Positions 1-7,830 of a stretch of 64,000 nt of DNA are shown here, piece after piece. Location: NCBI RefSeq assembly GCF_008327685.1, contig NZ_BDDE01000010.1, forward strand, positions 1,116,001 through 1,180,000. The letters run 5' to 3'. The notes beneath the pieces are model-generated. The model saw only the letters and a program-made list of their open reading frames with translations. It did no database searches and was not told the origin of the DNA. A program made the position numbers and the translations under genes. Numbering within the stretch: the stretch's first letter is position 1; each line of letters begins with the position of its first letter. Source of the DNA: Actinomadura sp. K4S16. GTDB lineage: Bacteria; Actinomycetota; Actinomycetes; Streptosporangiales; Streptosporangiaceae.

Positions 1-371
1 GCCTCCTCCATGGACGGCTCGTCCAGCACGATGCCCTTGCGCCGCTCGCGGCCGAGGAACATGTTCTGCACGATGTCGAGGTTGTCGGCGAGCGCCAGGT
101 CCTGGTAGACGACCTCGATCCCGAGTTCGGACGCGGTCCGCGGCCCGTCGATCGTGACGGGCCGGCCCTCGAACTCGATCCGTCCCGAGTCGACGGGGTG
201 GATCCCGGCGATGCACTTGATCAGGGTCGACTTGCCGGCGCCGTTGTCGCCGACGAGGGCCATCACCTCGCCCAGCCGCACGGTGAAGTCCACGTCGTGC
301 AGCACATGGACGGCGCCGAAGCTCTTGTTGAGCCCGGTCAGGCGGAGGACGGGATCTCCGTTTTCAGCCAC
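1..371 (-). CDS. Sugar ABC transporter ATP-binding protein (5' part, cut by window edge)
   Basis: Nucleotide-binding subunit of a carbohydrate ABC importer; only the first 123 or so codons lie in the window. The reading frame starts at a GTG (MAENGDPVLR) and shows the Walker A motif GDNGAGKST at about residues 41-49 and a Q-loop (VVYQD) at about 90-95. The signature motif and Walker B lie beyond the edge. It follows the binding lipoprotein gene on the same strand after 119 bp, which contains a large hairpin. The sequence style (ALVGDNGAGKSTLIKCIAGI) is that of the XylG/RbsA sugar group. The substrate is inferred from the neighbouring XylF-like protein. Confidence 0.9.
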   Translation of the reverse strand, partial: MAENGDPVLRLTGLNKSFGAVHVLHDVDFTVRLGEVMALVGDNGAGKSTLIKCIAGIHPVDSGRIEFEGRPVTIDGPRTASELGIEVVYQDLALADNLDIVQNMFLGRERRKGIVLDEPSMEE

Positions 372-404
372 GTGTTTCCTTCCACGGGTTCGGGCGTCAT
401 GCCC

Positions 405-472
405 GTGGCGGGCCCCTGGCGTCCCGGGTTTCCGGGGACCCGGGGCGCCCTCAGCGGTGCGGGGCCCGCCAC
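405..472 (-). promoter_or_regulatory. Large compound hairpin between binding-protein and ATPase genes
   Basis: A 12-bp perfect stem, GTGGCGGGCCCC (405-416) with GGGGCCCGCCAC (461-472), encloses an inner 12-bp stem (418-429 with 439-450, one G-U pair). It sits in the 119-bp gap of the sugar ABC operon. There is no U-tract. Such structures between a binding protein and the membrane/ATPase genes often act as partial terminators or RNA-stability elements that make the binding protein more abundant; that role is inferred here. Confidence 0.7.
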
Positions 473-490
473 GAGGTCAGCGCGGGGCTC

Positions 491-1567
491 CTACTGGATG
501 CCCGCGGTCTTGCACTTGGCCGCGAAGGAGCCCTTGCACAGGTCCTCCTTCTTGACGAAGCCGTCGTCGGTGACCTGCTTGACGTTGTCCTTGTAGACGC
601 CGATCGGGGTCAGCAGCACCGAGGGGACGTCGCGCTTGCCCTCCGGGTCGTTGGTGGTCCCGTTGGTCTCGCCCTTCTCACCCTTGATGAGGGACACGGC
701 GAGCTTGGCGGCCGCGTCGGCCTCCTGCTTGACCGGCTTGTAGACCGTCATGCACTGGGTCTCGTCCAGGATGTTCTGCAGACCCTGCAGGGTGGCGTCC
801 TGACCGGTGACGGCGACCTTGCCGGCCTGCTTGTTCTTCTTGAGGATCGAGATGACCGCGTTGCCGATGCCGTCGTTGGCGGCGAGCACACCGTCGATCT
901 TGCCGTGCTGCTCGGTCCACATCTGCTCGAAGATCGTGGCGGCCTTCTCGGCCTTCCAGTCCGGGACGGGCTGCTCGGCGACCTTCTTGTAGGTGCTCGC
1001 CTGGTCGAGCACGTTGTGCGCGCCCTTGGCGAACAGCGTCGCGTTGTTGTCGGTCGGGGCGCCGTTGAGGTAGGCGATGTTGGCGCTCTTGTCGCCGAGG
1101 CACTTCTGCAGGCCCTTGCCGAGCTCCTCGCCGACCTTCACGTTGTCGAAGGAGACGTAGTAGTCGGCGACGCCGCCGAGGGTGAGCCGGTCGTAGTCGA
1201 TGGTCTTGACGCCCTGCGCCTGCGCCTTGCGCTGGACGGCGGCCGCCGAGTTGGAGTCGATGCCGTCCACGACGAGGACCGTGACGCCGCTGGTGAGCAT
1301 CTGGTCGGCGATCGTCTGGAAGCGCTGGGTCGAGCCTTCGGCGTTCTGGATGTCGTAGGCGACGCCGGCGGCCTTGAAGGCCTGCTCCAGGTACGGCCGG
1401 TCGAAGCTCTCGTACCGGACGGAGGAGGTGGTGTCGGGCAGGATCACGCCGACCTTGCCCTTCGAACCGGAACCGCTCTTGCTGTCGGAGTCGCCGTCCC
1501 CGCACGCGGTGAGGCTGAGCGCCGCCGCCGTCGTGACGGCCAGCAGGCTGAGGATCCCCTTGCGCAT
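491..1567 (-). CDS. Sugar (xylose-type) ABC transporter substrate-binding lipoprotein
   Basis: Extracellular sugar receptor of an ABC importer, 358 aa. The N-terminus MRKGILSLL... is a lipoprotein signal with lipobox LTAC, lipid-modified Cys about residue 22. The mature part is a periplasmic-binding-protein type 1 fold (VGVILPDTTSSVRYE, then IADQMLTSGVTVLVV and YYVSFDN), resembling XylF and ChvE. The ATG at 1567 is preceded by AGAAAGGA, so the much longer upstream open frame is rejected. First gene of an operon running left into the ATPase. Xylose or another monosaccharide is likely, but the exact ligand cannot be read from the sequence. Confidence 0.9.
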   Translation of the reverse strand: MRKGILSLLAVTTAAALSLTACGDGDSDSKSGSGSKGKVGVILPDTTSSVRYESFDRPYLEQAFKAAGVAYDIQNAEGSTQRFQTIADQMLTSGVTVLVVDGIDSNSAAAVQRKAQAQGVKTIDYDRLTLGGVADYYVSFDNVKVGEELGKGLQKCLGDKSANIAYLNGAPTDNNATLFAKGAHNVLDQASTYKKVAEQPVPDWKAEKAATIFEQMWTEQHGKIDGVLAANDGIGNAVISILKKNKQAGKVAVTGQDATLQGLQNILDETQCMTVYKPVKQEADAAAKLAVSLIKGEKGETNGTTNDPEGKRDVPSVLLTPIGVYKDNVKQVTDDGFVKKEDLCKGSFAAKCKTAGIQ

Positions 1568-2074
1568 TGCCCGGGTCCTTTCTGGGGGTGGCCGCCGTGC
1601 CGCGGCCGGGGGGTGTAGCCGGTGCCGGTGAGCGAGATCACATGCTACCGACGGGAATGTTGTGTCCCGCAACTTATGTCGCGCTTGTCCGTCGCGCCAG
1701 ACCTGAGACCGTGTTGATTTGTTGTCGGCGGTAACAATCACGTAACACGAGATCAACACGGGTGGAACACAAGGGGGCCGGAGGTGGGGGCGGGAAGGCG
1801 CCCGACGCCGCGCGGGCGCGCTCGCATGGGCCCAGGTCGGCGAAATGTTCCGCGGGTCAACATTCACCGCGGCCCGCGGTCACGGCATGGCTCACTCCGG
1901 CGGCACCGCACGCGCAGGGGCGGCGCCACCGCGATCCGAAGCGGCTCCGGGATCAGGCGGCTCCGGGATCAGGCGGCTCCAGGCTCGGGTTGTTCCGGGC
2001 TCGGGCTGTCCCGCGATCGGGTGGTCTCGGGCAGGGTCGGGCTCGGGCCCTGCCCGGGCCGCGCGGAGCCGGGC
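1568..2074. other. Gene-free stretch upstream of the sugar operon
   Basis: About 500 bp with no convincing gene. It must hold the promoter of the leftward sugar ABC operon. The part nearest that gene is relatively AT-rich (around 1640-1760, for example GTGTTGATTTGTTG and GTAACAATCACGTAAC). The far part is a GC-rich, repeat-bearing stretch (see 1941-1983). I see no clear binding site. Confidence 0.6.
1941..1983. repeat. 16-bp tandem repeat, about 2.6 copies
   Basis: The unit GCGGCTCCGGGATCAG occurs at 1941-1956 and 1957-1972, with a partial third copy from 1973. More degenerate GGCTCGGG/GGGTTG-type repeats follow to about 2070. Non-coding, lying downstream of the small protein gene at 2075. 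Function unknown. Confidence 0.85.
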
Positions 2075-2368
2075 TCAGGCGGACAGGACGCGGGCGACGC
2101 GGTCGGCCGCGGCGGAGGCGTCGGCGGCGGGCGCGATGCGCTCGGCCCACGACCACCAGTACCACCAGCCGTCCGCGCCCTGCTCCGCCAGGATGTTCTC
2201 GGTCAGGGCGGCCGCTTCCGGATTCATCACGTGCAGGCTGGGCGACTGGCCGCGGGGCAGGGTGAGACGCACCCGGAGACCGCGCTTGACCAGCTCCTCG
2301 CCGAGTTCTTCCAGATATTCGATCCGCGTCTTCGAGGGCGCGGCTGTTCCCGTGTCGTCAGGCGTCAT
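2075..2368 (-). CDS. Small tryptophan-rich conserved hypothetical protein
   Basis: Protein of 97 aa starting at ATG 2368, preceded by GAGGAAAC; an upstream extension to 2443 is unlikely. It has a charged N-terminal helix (YLEELGEELVKRGL), a beta-rich middle and a striking aromatic motif GWWYWWSWAERIAP, then an alanine-rich C-terminal helix. No signal peptide or membrane segment. I recognise it only as the kind of small actinobacterial protein often encoded near regulators. No function can be assigned. It is a different family from the two WW proteins at 13379 and 55883. Confidence 0.75.
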   Translation of the reverse strand: MTPDDTGTAAPSKTRIEYLEELGEELVKRGLRVRLTLPRGQSPSLHVMNPEAAALTENILAEQGADGWWYWWSWAERIAPAADASAAADRVARVLSA

Positions 2369-2567
2369 CCTTGTTTCCTCACGGACTCCGTGCGGCCCGA
2401 CGTGCGATTCAGCCTCCCTCTTCACCCGCCCGCGCGCAAGCACCCCGGCCTGTCGGCGGGGAGGCGGACGGGGCGGGGCCGCGAGGGCGCACCGCGTTTC
2501 GGAGGTCGCCCGGACCCTATCCGGGATATCTTGCGCTTGGCAGATGAACCGGCAGATGGGGGCGACA

Positions 2568-3170
2568 ATGACGGTGGGCGCGGGTGCCCAGCCAGGATCC
2601 GGGCCGTCCGCCGCACCGGCCGGCGGCGCGGCGCGGGGCGGGCGGACGTGGCACCGGTTCCACTACGCGGTCGGCGTGTTCGTCGTCGCCTACGGCGTGG
2701 CGAGCCTCGCGACCGCGGTGGCGCTGTGGGGCGACCGGCTGGACGAGGTGGAGGGCTACTTCGGGTCCGGGCCCGCCACGGGGATCCTCGTCTTCGTCAA
2801 GGCGGTCGAGGCGCTGCTCGTGCTCACCGCGGCGGCGGGGGTGGTGCTCCGCCGCGACCTGCTCCTGGTCCCGCCCGTCGCGGGGTGGATGGCCGGGTTC
2901 GCGATGTTCGCCGTCCTGGACGTCTTCACCGGCCGGTGGGGCGGTCTCGTCGAGCACCTGGCCTACCTGGCGGGGTTCGTCGTCCTGCTCTTCCTGTCCT
3001 ACGGGCTTAGCGCGAAGGCCCAGCTCGCGGGCGCGCCGCAGGAGCCCGCGCCGGAGGGCTCCCCGCGCGGTCCGGGCGGGCTGACCCGGACGCAGGAGTT
3101 CGCGCTCCAGGCCATCAACCGGGCCGCGGCCCTCACCGGCCCGCGCCCGCGCCCGGAGAAGCGCGGCTGA
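2568..3170 (+). CDS. Predicted four-helix membrane protein, unknown function
   Basis: About 200 aa from ATG 2568 (GGGGG about 6 bases upstream); in-frame ATGs at 2544 and 2556 are alternatives. After a Gly/Ala/Pro-rich N-terminus come four hydrophobic segments: FHYAVGVFVVAYGVASLATAV, ATGILVFVKAVEALLVLTAA, LVPPVAGWMAGFAMFAVL and LAYLAGFVVLLFLSYG. The tail is polar, Pro/Arg-rich and cytoplasmic. Divergent from the small gene at 2075 and 58 bp upstream of the M14 peptidase. No family recognised. Confidence 0.75.
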   Translation: MTVGAGAQPGSGPSAAPAGGAARGGRTWHRFHYAVGVFVVAYGVASLATAVALWGDRLDEVEGYFGSGPATGILVFVKAVEALLVLTAAAGVVLRRDLLLVPPVAGWMAGFAMFAVLDVFTGRWGGLVEHLAYLAGFVVLLFLSYGLSAKAQLAGAPQEPAPEGSPRGPGGLTRTQEFALQAINRAAALTGPRPRPEKRG

Positions 3171-3228
3171 TCTTTCTTGGCAGAAGTTGCCCTTGGTGGC
3201 GGCCCCGGCCGGTGTCACGTTGTGGCTC

Positions 3229-5751
3229 ATGAGAGCCCGAAAACTGGCACTGCCTGTGGTGATGGCGGTGTCCCTGGCGGCCCCGGCGTCGCTCGCCGCG
3301 CCCGCGGCCGCGCTGCCCGCCGCACCCGCGGCCGACTGCGACCCGACCCGGACCGCACCGGTCTACCGGGGCAAGGTCCCCTCCCCCGAACAGGTCCTCG
3401 GCTTCGACCTCGGTGAGCGGCCGGTCAGCGCCGCCGAGTCCGACACCTACCTGGAGACGGTCGCCGCCAAGAGCGAGCGCGTCGTGTCCGGGACGCTGGC
3501 CACCACCGCGCAGGGCCGTCCGCTGAAGTACGCGATCGCCGGACGGCCCGAACTGGTCTCCAAGGCGGGGCTGGCCAAAGTGCGGACGGAGGCCGGGCTC
3601 CTGCGCGACCCCCGCACCCCCGCCGCGCTCGCCAAGCGGATCACCGATCGCGGCGTCCCGATCCTGTGGGTCAGCGGCAACGTCCACGGCGACGAGCCGA
3701 GCGGCACGGACGCGGCGCTGCGGGTGCTGCGCGATCTCGGCGACCGCGCCGACTGCGCCGCGACCGGGATCCTCGCCAACGCGCTCGTGGTCGTCCTGCC
3801 GACGCAGAACCCGGACGGGCGCACGCTGGAGACGCGGCAGAACGCCTACGGCTTCGACATGAACCGGGACTGGTTCGCGCGCACGCAGCCGGAGACCGAC
3901 GGCAAGCTCGCGATGCTGAACCAGTACCCGCCCGCGCTGTACATCGACGCGCACGAGATGGGCGGCGACTCCTACTTCTTCCCGCCGAACGCCGACCCGA
4001 TCTACCACGAGACCCCCGAGCAGGCGGTCGGCTGGATCAACGACCTGTACGGCCCGGCGATGGCCGCCGAGTTCACGCGGCAGGGCATCGACTTCTTCAA
4101 CCGCGACGTCTACGACCTCTTCTACCAGGGGTACGGCGACTCGGTGCCGACCAGCGCGTTCCACGCCGCCGGGATGACGTACGAGAAGGGCGACGAGAGC
4201 CCGTACCCGGACCGGGTGAAGGAGCAGTACCTCACCCAGTGGGTGTCGCTGTCGGCGGCGGCGCGCGGCCGGCACCGGATCCTCACCGAGTGGCGGCAGA
4301 TGACGGTCGACGCCTACGAGCAGGGCAAGGCCGGGAAGCTCGAGCCCAACCAGGTCTACAACCCGCCGAACACGGTCGACCGGCAGGTGCCCGACCGGAA
4401 GGTGCGGAGCTACTTCCTGCGCGACGACGACCCGGCCAAGCGCGCGGAGACCGCCCTCATCGTGCGGCGGCTGCAGCGCATGGGCGTGCGCGTCGAGAGG
4501 CTGGCCAGGCCGCTGGCCGTGCCGGACTACAAGGCGTACGGGCGCCCTGAGGCCGCGACGACGCTGCCGGCGGGCACGTACTGGATCTCGATGGCGCAGG
4601 GCCAGAAGCACTGGATCCAGGCCATGCTGAACGAGGACTCCTACACGCCGTTCCCGTACTTCTACGACGTGACGGCGTGGAGCCTGCCACTGCTGGGCAA
4701 CGTTTCCGGCGGGTCGTCCGGCGCCGTCCTGCACCCGCGGACCGTCCCGCTGCGGACGCTCCCGGCGCCGCGTCCGGGGCACGAGGGAAAGGCGCCCAAG
4801 CTGGGCGTCCTCCAGCTGTCGGCCACGTCGTCGTCGGCGCGGCAGTCGGCCGGCTGGCTGAGGCACCGCCTCGACCGCGACTGGAAACTGCCGTTCACGC
4901 TGCTCACTCCGGCGGACGTCGCGGCGGGCAAGCTCAAGGACGTCGAGGTCCTGGTCACGCCGAACGGCCCGGCCTCGTCCGCCTACACGGCCCTCGGCGA
5001 CGCGGGGCGCGCCGCGCTCCAGCAGTGGACGCGGGACGGCGGCCGCTACATCGGCTGGCAGGGCGGCACGCAGCTCGCGGCGCGTCTCGGCCTGACGACC
5101 GCGACGCTCGCGGAGCCGACGTCCGACGTCCCCGGCACGCTGTTCCGCGTGAAGGTTGACAGGGCGAGCCCGCTGGCGAAGGGCGTCGGCGCGACGGCGT
5201 GGAACTTCACCTCCTACGACCCGGTCATGAGGGCGTCCAGCGGCGTCGTCGTGGCGTACCCGCAGGCGGACTCGCCCGACTGGTTCGTGTCCGGGTTCGA
5301 GCGGGGCGGGTCCGAACTGGGCGGCACGGCGGCGGTCGTTGACCAGCCCGTCGGGACGGGCCGGTCCGTGCTGTTCGCGGCCGAGCCCAACTTCCGCGCG
5401 TTCAGCGACGGGACGGCCAAGCTGCTCTACAACGCGATCCTCGGCCCCGACCCCGCGAAGGCCGCGGCGCCGCAGGCCACCGCGACCGCGAGGGCGGCCC
5501 AGGAGGCGGCGCAGCTTCCGTCGTACGAGTCGCCGATCCGCGTGTCGGTCAAGGCCGCGGACGCTGCCAAGACCGCGTCGCTGCTGCGGTCCGTCGGAGC
5601 GGCATGGACGCGCAGCGGCGCCGGCGGCGTCGTCCACTACGTGATCGACAACCCGCGGGGCCTGCCGCTGGACCACCACCCGTTCGCCGGGCGCCTGCCG
5701 TCCCTGATCCGCAAGGCCGGGATCACACCGGTCGCGGTCACGCTTCCCTGA
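3229..5751 (+). CDS. Secreted M14-family zinc carboxypeptidase, multidomain
   Basis: About 840 aa secreted metallopeptidase. MRARKLALPVVMAVSLAAP is a Sec signal peptide. The M14 catalytic domain spans roughly residues 60-350, with zinc ligands H153 and E156 (NVHGDE) and H242 (DAHEMGG). The substrate-binding Asn/Arg is seen in DMNRDW, and the likely catalytic Glu is E319 (GMTYEKGDE). The C-terminal half (about 470-840) is an additional region with a GATase/ThuA-like flavour (GVLQLS, VLVTPNGPA) and may shape substrate access. No strong ribosome-binding site precedes ATG 3229; an in-frame start at 3187 is possible. Substrates, peptide or peptidoglycan fragments, cannot be decided. Confidence 0.88.
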   Translation: MRARKLALPVVMAVSLAAPASLAAPAAALPAAPAADCDPTRTAPVYRGKVPSPEQVLGFDLGERPVSAAESDTYLETVAAKSERVVSGTLATTAQGRPLKYAIAGRPELVSKAGLAKVRTEAGLLRDPRTPAALAKRITDRGVPILWVSGNVHGDEPSGTDAALRVLRDLGDRADCAATGILANALVVVLPTQNPDGRTLETRQNAYGFDMNRDWFARTQPETDGKLAMLNQYPPALYIDAHEMGGDSYFFPPNADPIYHETPEQAVGWINDLYGPAMAAEFTRQGIDFFNRDVYDLFYQGYGDSVPTSAFHAAGMTYEKGDESPYPDRVKEQYLTQWVSLSAAARGRHRILTEWRQMTVDAYEQGKAGKLEPNQVYNPPNTVDRQVPDRKVRSYFLRDDDPAKRAETALIVRRLQRMGVRVERLARPLAVPDYKAYGRPEAATTLPAGTYWISMAQGQKHWIQAMLNEDSYTPFPYFYDVTAWSLPLLGNVSGGSSGAVLHPRTVPLRTLPAPRPGHEGKAPKLGVLQLSATSSSARQSAGWLRHRLDRDWKLPFTLLTPADVAAGKLKDVEVLVTPNGPASSAYTALGDAGRAALQQWTRDGGRYIGWQGGTQLAARLGLTTATLAEPTSDVPGTLFRVKVDRASPLAKGVGATAWNFTSYDPVMRASSGVVVAYPQADSPDWFVSGFERGGSELGGTAAVVDQPVGTGRSVLFAAEPNFRAFSDGTAKLLYNAILGPDPAKAAAPQATATARAAQEAAQLPSYESPIRVSVKAADAAKTASLLRSVGAAWTRSGAGGVVHYVIDNPRGLPLDHHPFAGRLPSLIRKAGITPVAVTLP

Positions 5752-5759
5752 CCGTTCCG

Positions 5760-5790
5760 CGCGGCGTGCCGGCCCGTCCGGCGCGCCGCG
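5760..5790. terminator. Hairpin between convergent genes
   Basis: A 13-bp stem with one G-U pair (CGCGGCGTGCCGG with CCGGCGCGCCGCG) and a 5-base loop. It lies between the M14 peptidase and the oppositely oriented Pth2-like gene, so it can serve both as an I-shaped bidirectional terminator. Confidence 0.65.
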
Positions 5791-5814
5791 CCCTACCCTG
5801 CCCTGCGCCGCGCC

Positions 5815-6489
5815 CTATTTCCGGACCAGCCACGCGATCGCGGTCATCGTGCCGGGCGGGACCTCGGTGAAGCCGCCGTCCCGGACCGCGACCGCCGCCT
5901 TCTTCACGCACTCGCTCCACGGCACGTCCCGCGCCAGGTGGACGGGGGCGCCCGCCTCGACCCACGCCGCCATGTGCCTGCGGCGGCCCTGGCGGAGCAG
6001 CAGCTGGGCGGCGTGCCCGCACTGGGCGGCGGCCTTCCCCGTCGTCATCGTCACGTCAGGGTTGAGCGCGATCGCCGCGTACGGGGGCTCGGGCGGGGGC
6101 GCCGGCTCCTGCGCCTCGGCCAGTTCGAGGCCCGCGACCTGGAGCTTCGCCAGCTGGGGCGGGACGTCCGACACCGGTCCCGGCGGGAACGCCCGCACCT
6201 GCGCGCCCGCGTGCCGGACCGTGACGCCGGGCAGCGCCTCCGCCTCCGGCCACCGGACCCCGCGGGCCCGCCGCGTCACCTTCCTGATCCGGCGCGACTC
6301 CCACTCCCGGACGGCCTCCCGCCACTCCCCCTCGGGCTCGGCGGCGCGCGGGTCGGTCAGCAGCCGGACGACCGCGGTCGCCGCGGCCTCGCAGACCGCG
6401 CCGTGACTGGGCGGATCGGCCTTCTCGGCACGTACCACCAGTTGCATCGCCCACGGCGGATCGTCCAGGGGATCATAGTCGGGTCGCAC
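5815..6489 (-). CDS. Pth2-type peptidyl-tRNA hydrolase-like protein with internal duplication
   Basis: Protein of 224 aa from GTG 6489. The C-terminal half has Pth2 hallmarks: a beta strand, then GKAAAQCGHAA, and a final VRDGGFTEVPPGT. These match the archaeal/eukaryotic-type peptidyl-tRNA hydrolase fold, which releases tRNA from stalled peptidyl-tRNA. The N-terminal half follows the same order (MQLVVRAEK, helix AVCEAAATAVVRLL, VRHAGAQVRAFPPGP) but has lost the GKxAAQ residues, so it reads as a degenerate tandem copy. Bacteria normally rely on unrelated Pth1, so the role may be auxiliary or different. Upstream in-frame sequence overlaps the promoter of the divergent gene and is not used. Confidence 0.75.
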   Translation of the reverse strand: MRPDYDPLDDPPWAMQLVVRAEKADPPSHGAVCEAAATAVVRLLTDPRAAEPEGEWREAVREWESRRIRKVTRRARGVRWPEAEALPGVTVRHAGAQVRAFPPGPVSDVPPQLAKLQVAGLELAEAQEPAPPPEPPYAAIALNPDVTMTTGKAAAQCGHAAQLLLRQGRRRHMAAWVEAGAPVHLARDVPWSECVKKAAVAVRDGGFTEVPPGTMTAIAWLVRK

Positions 6490-6589
6490 GCGTGGAGTAT
6501 TCCAAACCCCGTCCCGCTTCCCGGGAGCGGTAGTGGGTACTGCAACTCTTACCGTCCCCCGGACGTCGTTCAGGTACGGGAGGTCGCCG

Positions 6590-7660
6590 GTGACCAGTGG
6601 CGCATGGAGTGATTCCATACCGGGAGTCGGGACGTTCTTCGTCGGCATCGACGTCGCCCCCGGCCGCTACCGCTGCGAGGACGGCAAGGGCGGCTGGTGG
6701 GTGCGCTTCACCGGCCCCGGCGGAGGCGATCCCGTCGGCTCGTGGCCGCTGCCCGCCGGCCCCACCGAGATCGAGATCGCGCAGAGCGACTTCGCGTTCG
6801 AGACCCACGTCTCCACGTCCTGGCGGCGGATCGCGCCGCCGCGCGCCCCGGAGGACGGCGCCCCGGCCGAGCCGCGCCCCGTCGCCGACCCGGCGCTGCG
6901 CGCCGAGCTGGACACGATCGTCGCGCGCCGCAAGCCGCTGGTGTGGCTGGCGCCGCTGTCGGTGCTCGCCCTCGGCCTGGTCGGCTCCCCGCTGCTCGGC
7001 TCGCTGTGGCTGATCGGCCTCGGCATGCTGGCGGTGCTGGTCGCGCTCGGCACCCCGTCGGTCTCGCTGGACCTGCGGCGGGCCCGGGAGCTGGAGCGCC
7101 GCCGCGACCGCTACCTCGTCCCCGAGGACTTCGACGACGAGGGCCGCGTGCTGCTGGCGCGCGTCCAGGCGGCCGTCGACGCCGTCCGCGACTCCCAGGT
7201 CAACCGCGAGGGCCTGCTCGACGCGGTGGACAACGCCGTCACGCTGCCGCGCCAGGAATGGGAGATCGCGCAGGTCCTGGCGAAGCAGTCGAGGCTGCGC
7301 GCGGACCACGCCGAGATGGCCGAGACCGAGACGCTCCCGGAGGTGGAGGCGGCACTGCGGCCGCTGCGCGACAAGCTCGACACCTCGGTCGAGGCGGTGA
7401 CGCGCCGCATCGAGGCCCTGGAGCGCTATGCGGAGCGCGCCAAGTCGGCCGACGAGGTCCTGCGCGCCCAGCGCCACCTGGAGGCGATCGCGGAGAAGGC
7501 GCACCAGTACGACGAACTGCTCGCCGACACCGTCCGCGACGACCTGGCCCTCCCCGCCATCGAGCGCCTGACCGAGCAGGGCGACGAACTCCTCCGAACC
7601 CTCCGCGAACGCCTCGCCCAGGCCGCCGAGGCAGGCGGAGAACTCCCGCCCCCCTCCTGA
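6590..7660 (+). CDS. Membrane protein with N-terminal extracellular-type beta domain and C-terminal coiled coil
   Basis: Protein of 356 aa from GTG 6590, set by GGGAGGT 6 bases upstream. Residues about 10-80 form a beta domain of the kind found in actinobacterial surface proteins (GTFFVGIDVAPGRYRC ... GGWWVRF ... AFETHVSTSWRRI). Two hydrophobic helices follow (about 115-155, LAPLSVLALGLVGSP and LLGSLWLIGLGMLAVLVALG). The remaining 200 residues are charged, helical and predicted coiled coil (ELERRRDRYL ... RIEALERYAERAKSADEVLRA). Function unknown; a scaffold or stress protein is possible. Divergent from the Pth2-like gene. Confidence 0.8.
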   Translation: MTSGAWSDSIPGVGTFFVGIDVAPGRYRCEDGKGGWWVRFTGPGGGDPVGSWPLPAGPTEIEIAQSDFAFETHVSTSWRRIAPPRAPEDGAPAEPRPVADPALRAELDTIVARRKPLVWLAPLSVLALGLVGSPLLGSLWLIGLGMLAVLVALGTPSVSLDLRRARELERRRDRYLVPEDFDDEGRVLLARVQAAVDAVRDSQVNREGLLDAVDNAVTLPRQEWEIAQVLAKQSRLRADHAEMAETETLPEVEAALRPLRDKLDTSVEAVTRRIEALERYAERAKSADEVLRAQRHLEAIAEKAHQYDELLADTVRDDLALPAIERLTEQGDELLRTLRERLAQAAEAGGELPPPS

Positions 7661-7714
7661 ACCGCGGCCCCCGAGCCCCGTTCGCAAAGGCCCGATGGGT
7701 CGCTTGTCGAGATC

Positions 7715-7760
7715 GTGATCTTCCTGCGCCCACAGGCACCCGGAAGGGTGTCAAGATCAC
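7715..7760. repeat. Imperfect inverted repeat upstream of LamG gene
   Basis: GTGATCTT (7715-7722) and AAGATCAC (7753-7760) face each other, with inner TTCC/GGAA. It lies in the 170-bp gap between the coiled-coil protein and the LamG protein. Could be a terminator, an operator or a short dispersed repeat; undecided. Confidence 0.45.
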
Positions 7761-7830
7761 AACACAACTGAAACGGGCATGGACGGCGTTCCCTCCCCGC
7801 TGCGCCGCATGCCGCGACCAGGAGGTGTGG

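Noticed and set aside
1568..1867. N-terminal extension of the sugar-binding protein
   Set aside because: The lipoprotein signal and AGAAAGGA site place the start at 1567.
1941..2070. GC-rich repeats as a possible CRISPR array
   Set aside because: Units are adjacent with no spacers, only 2-3 copies.
3133..5679. 848-codon minus-strand open frame
   Set aside because: Antisense to the M14 peptidase; Arg/Val/Gly-rich, no family pattern, a product of high GC.
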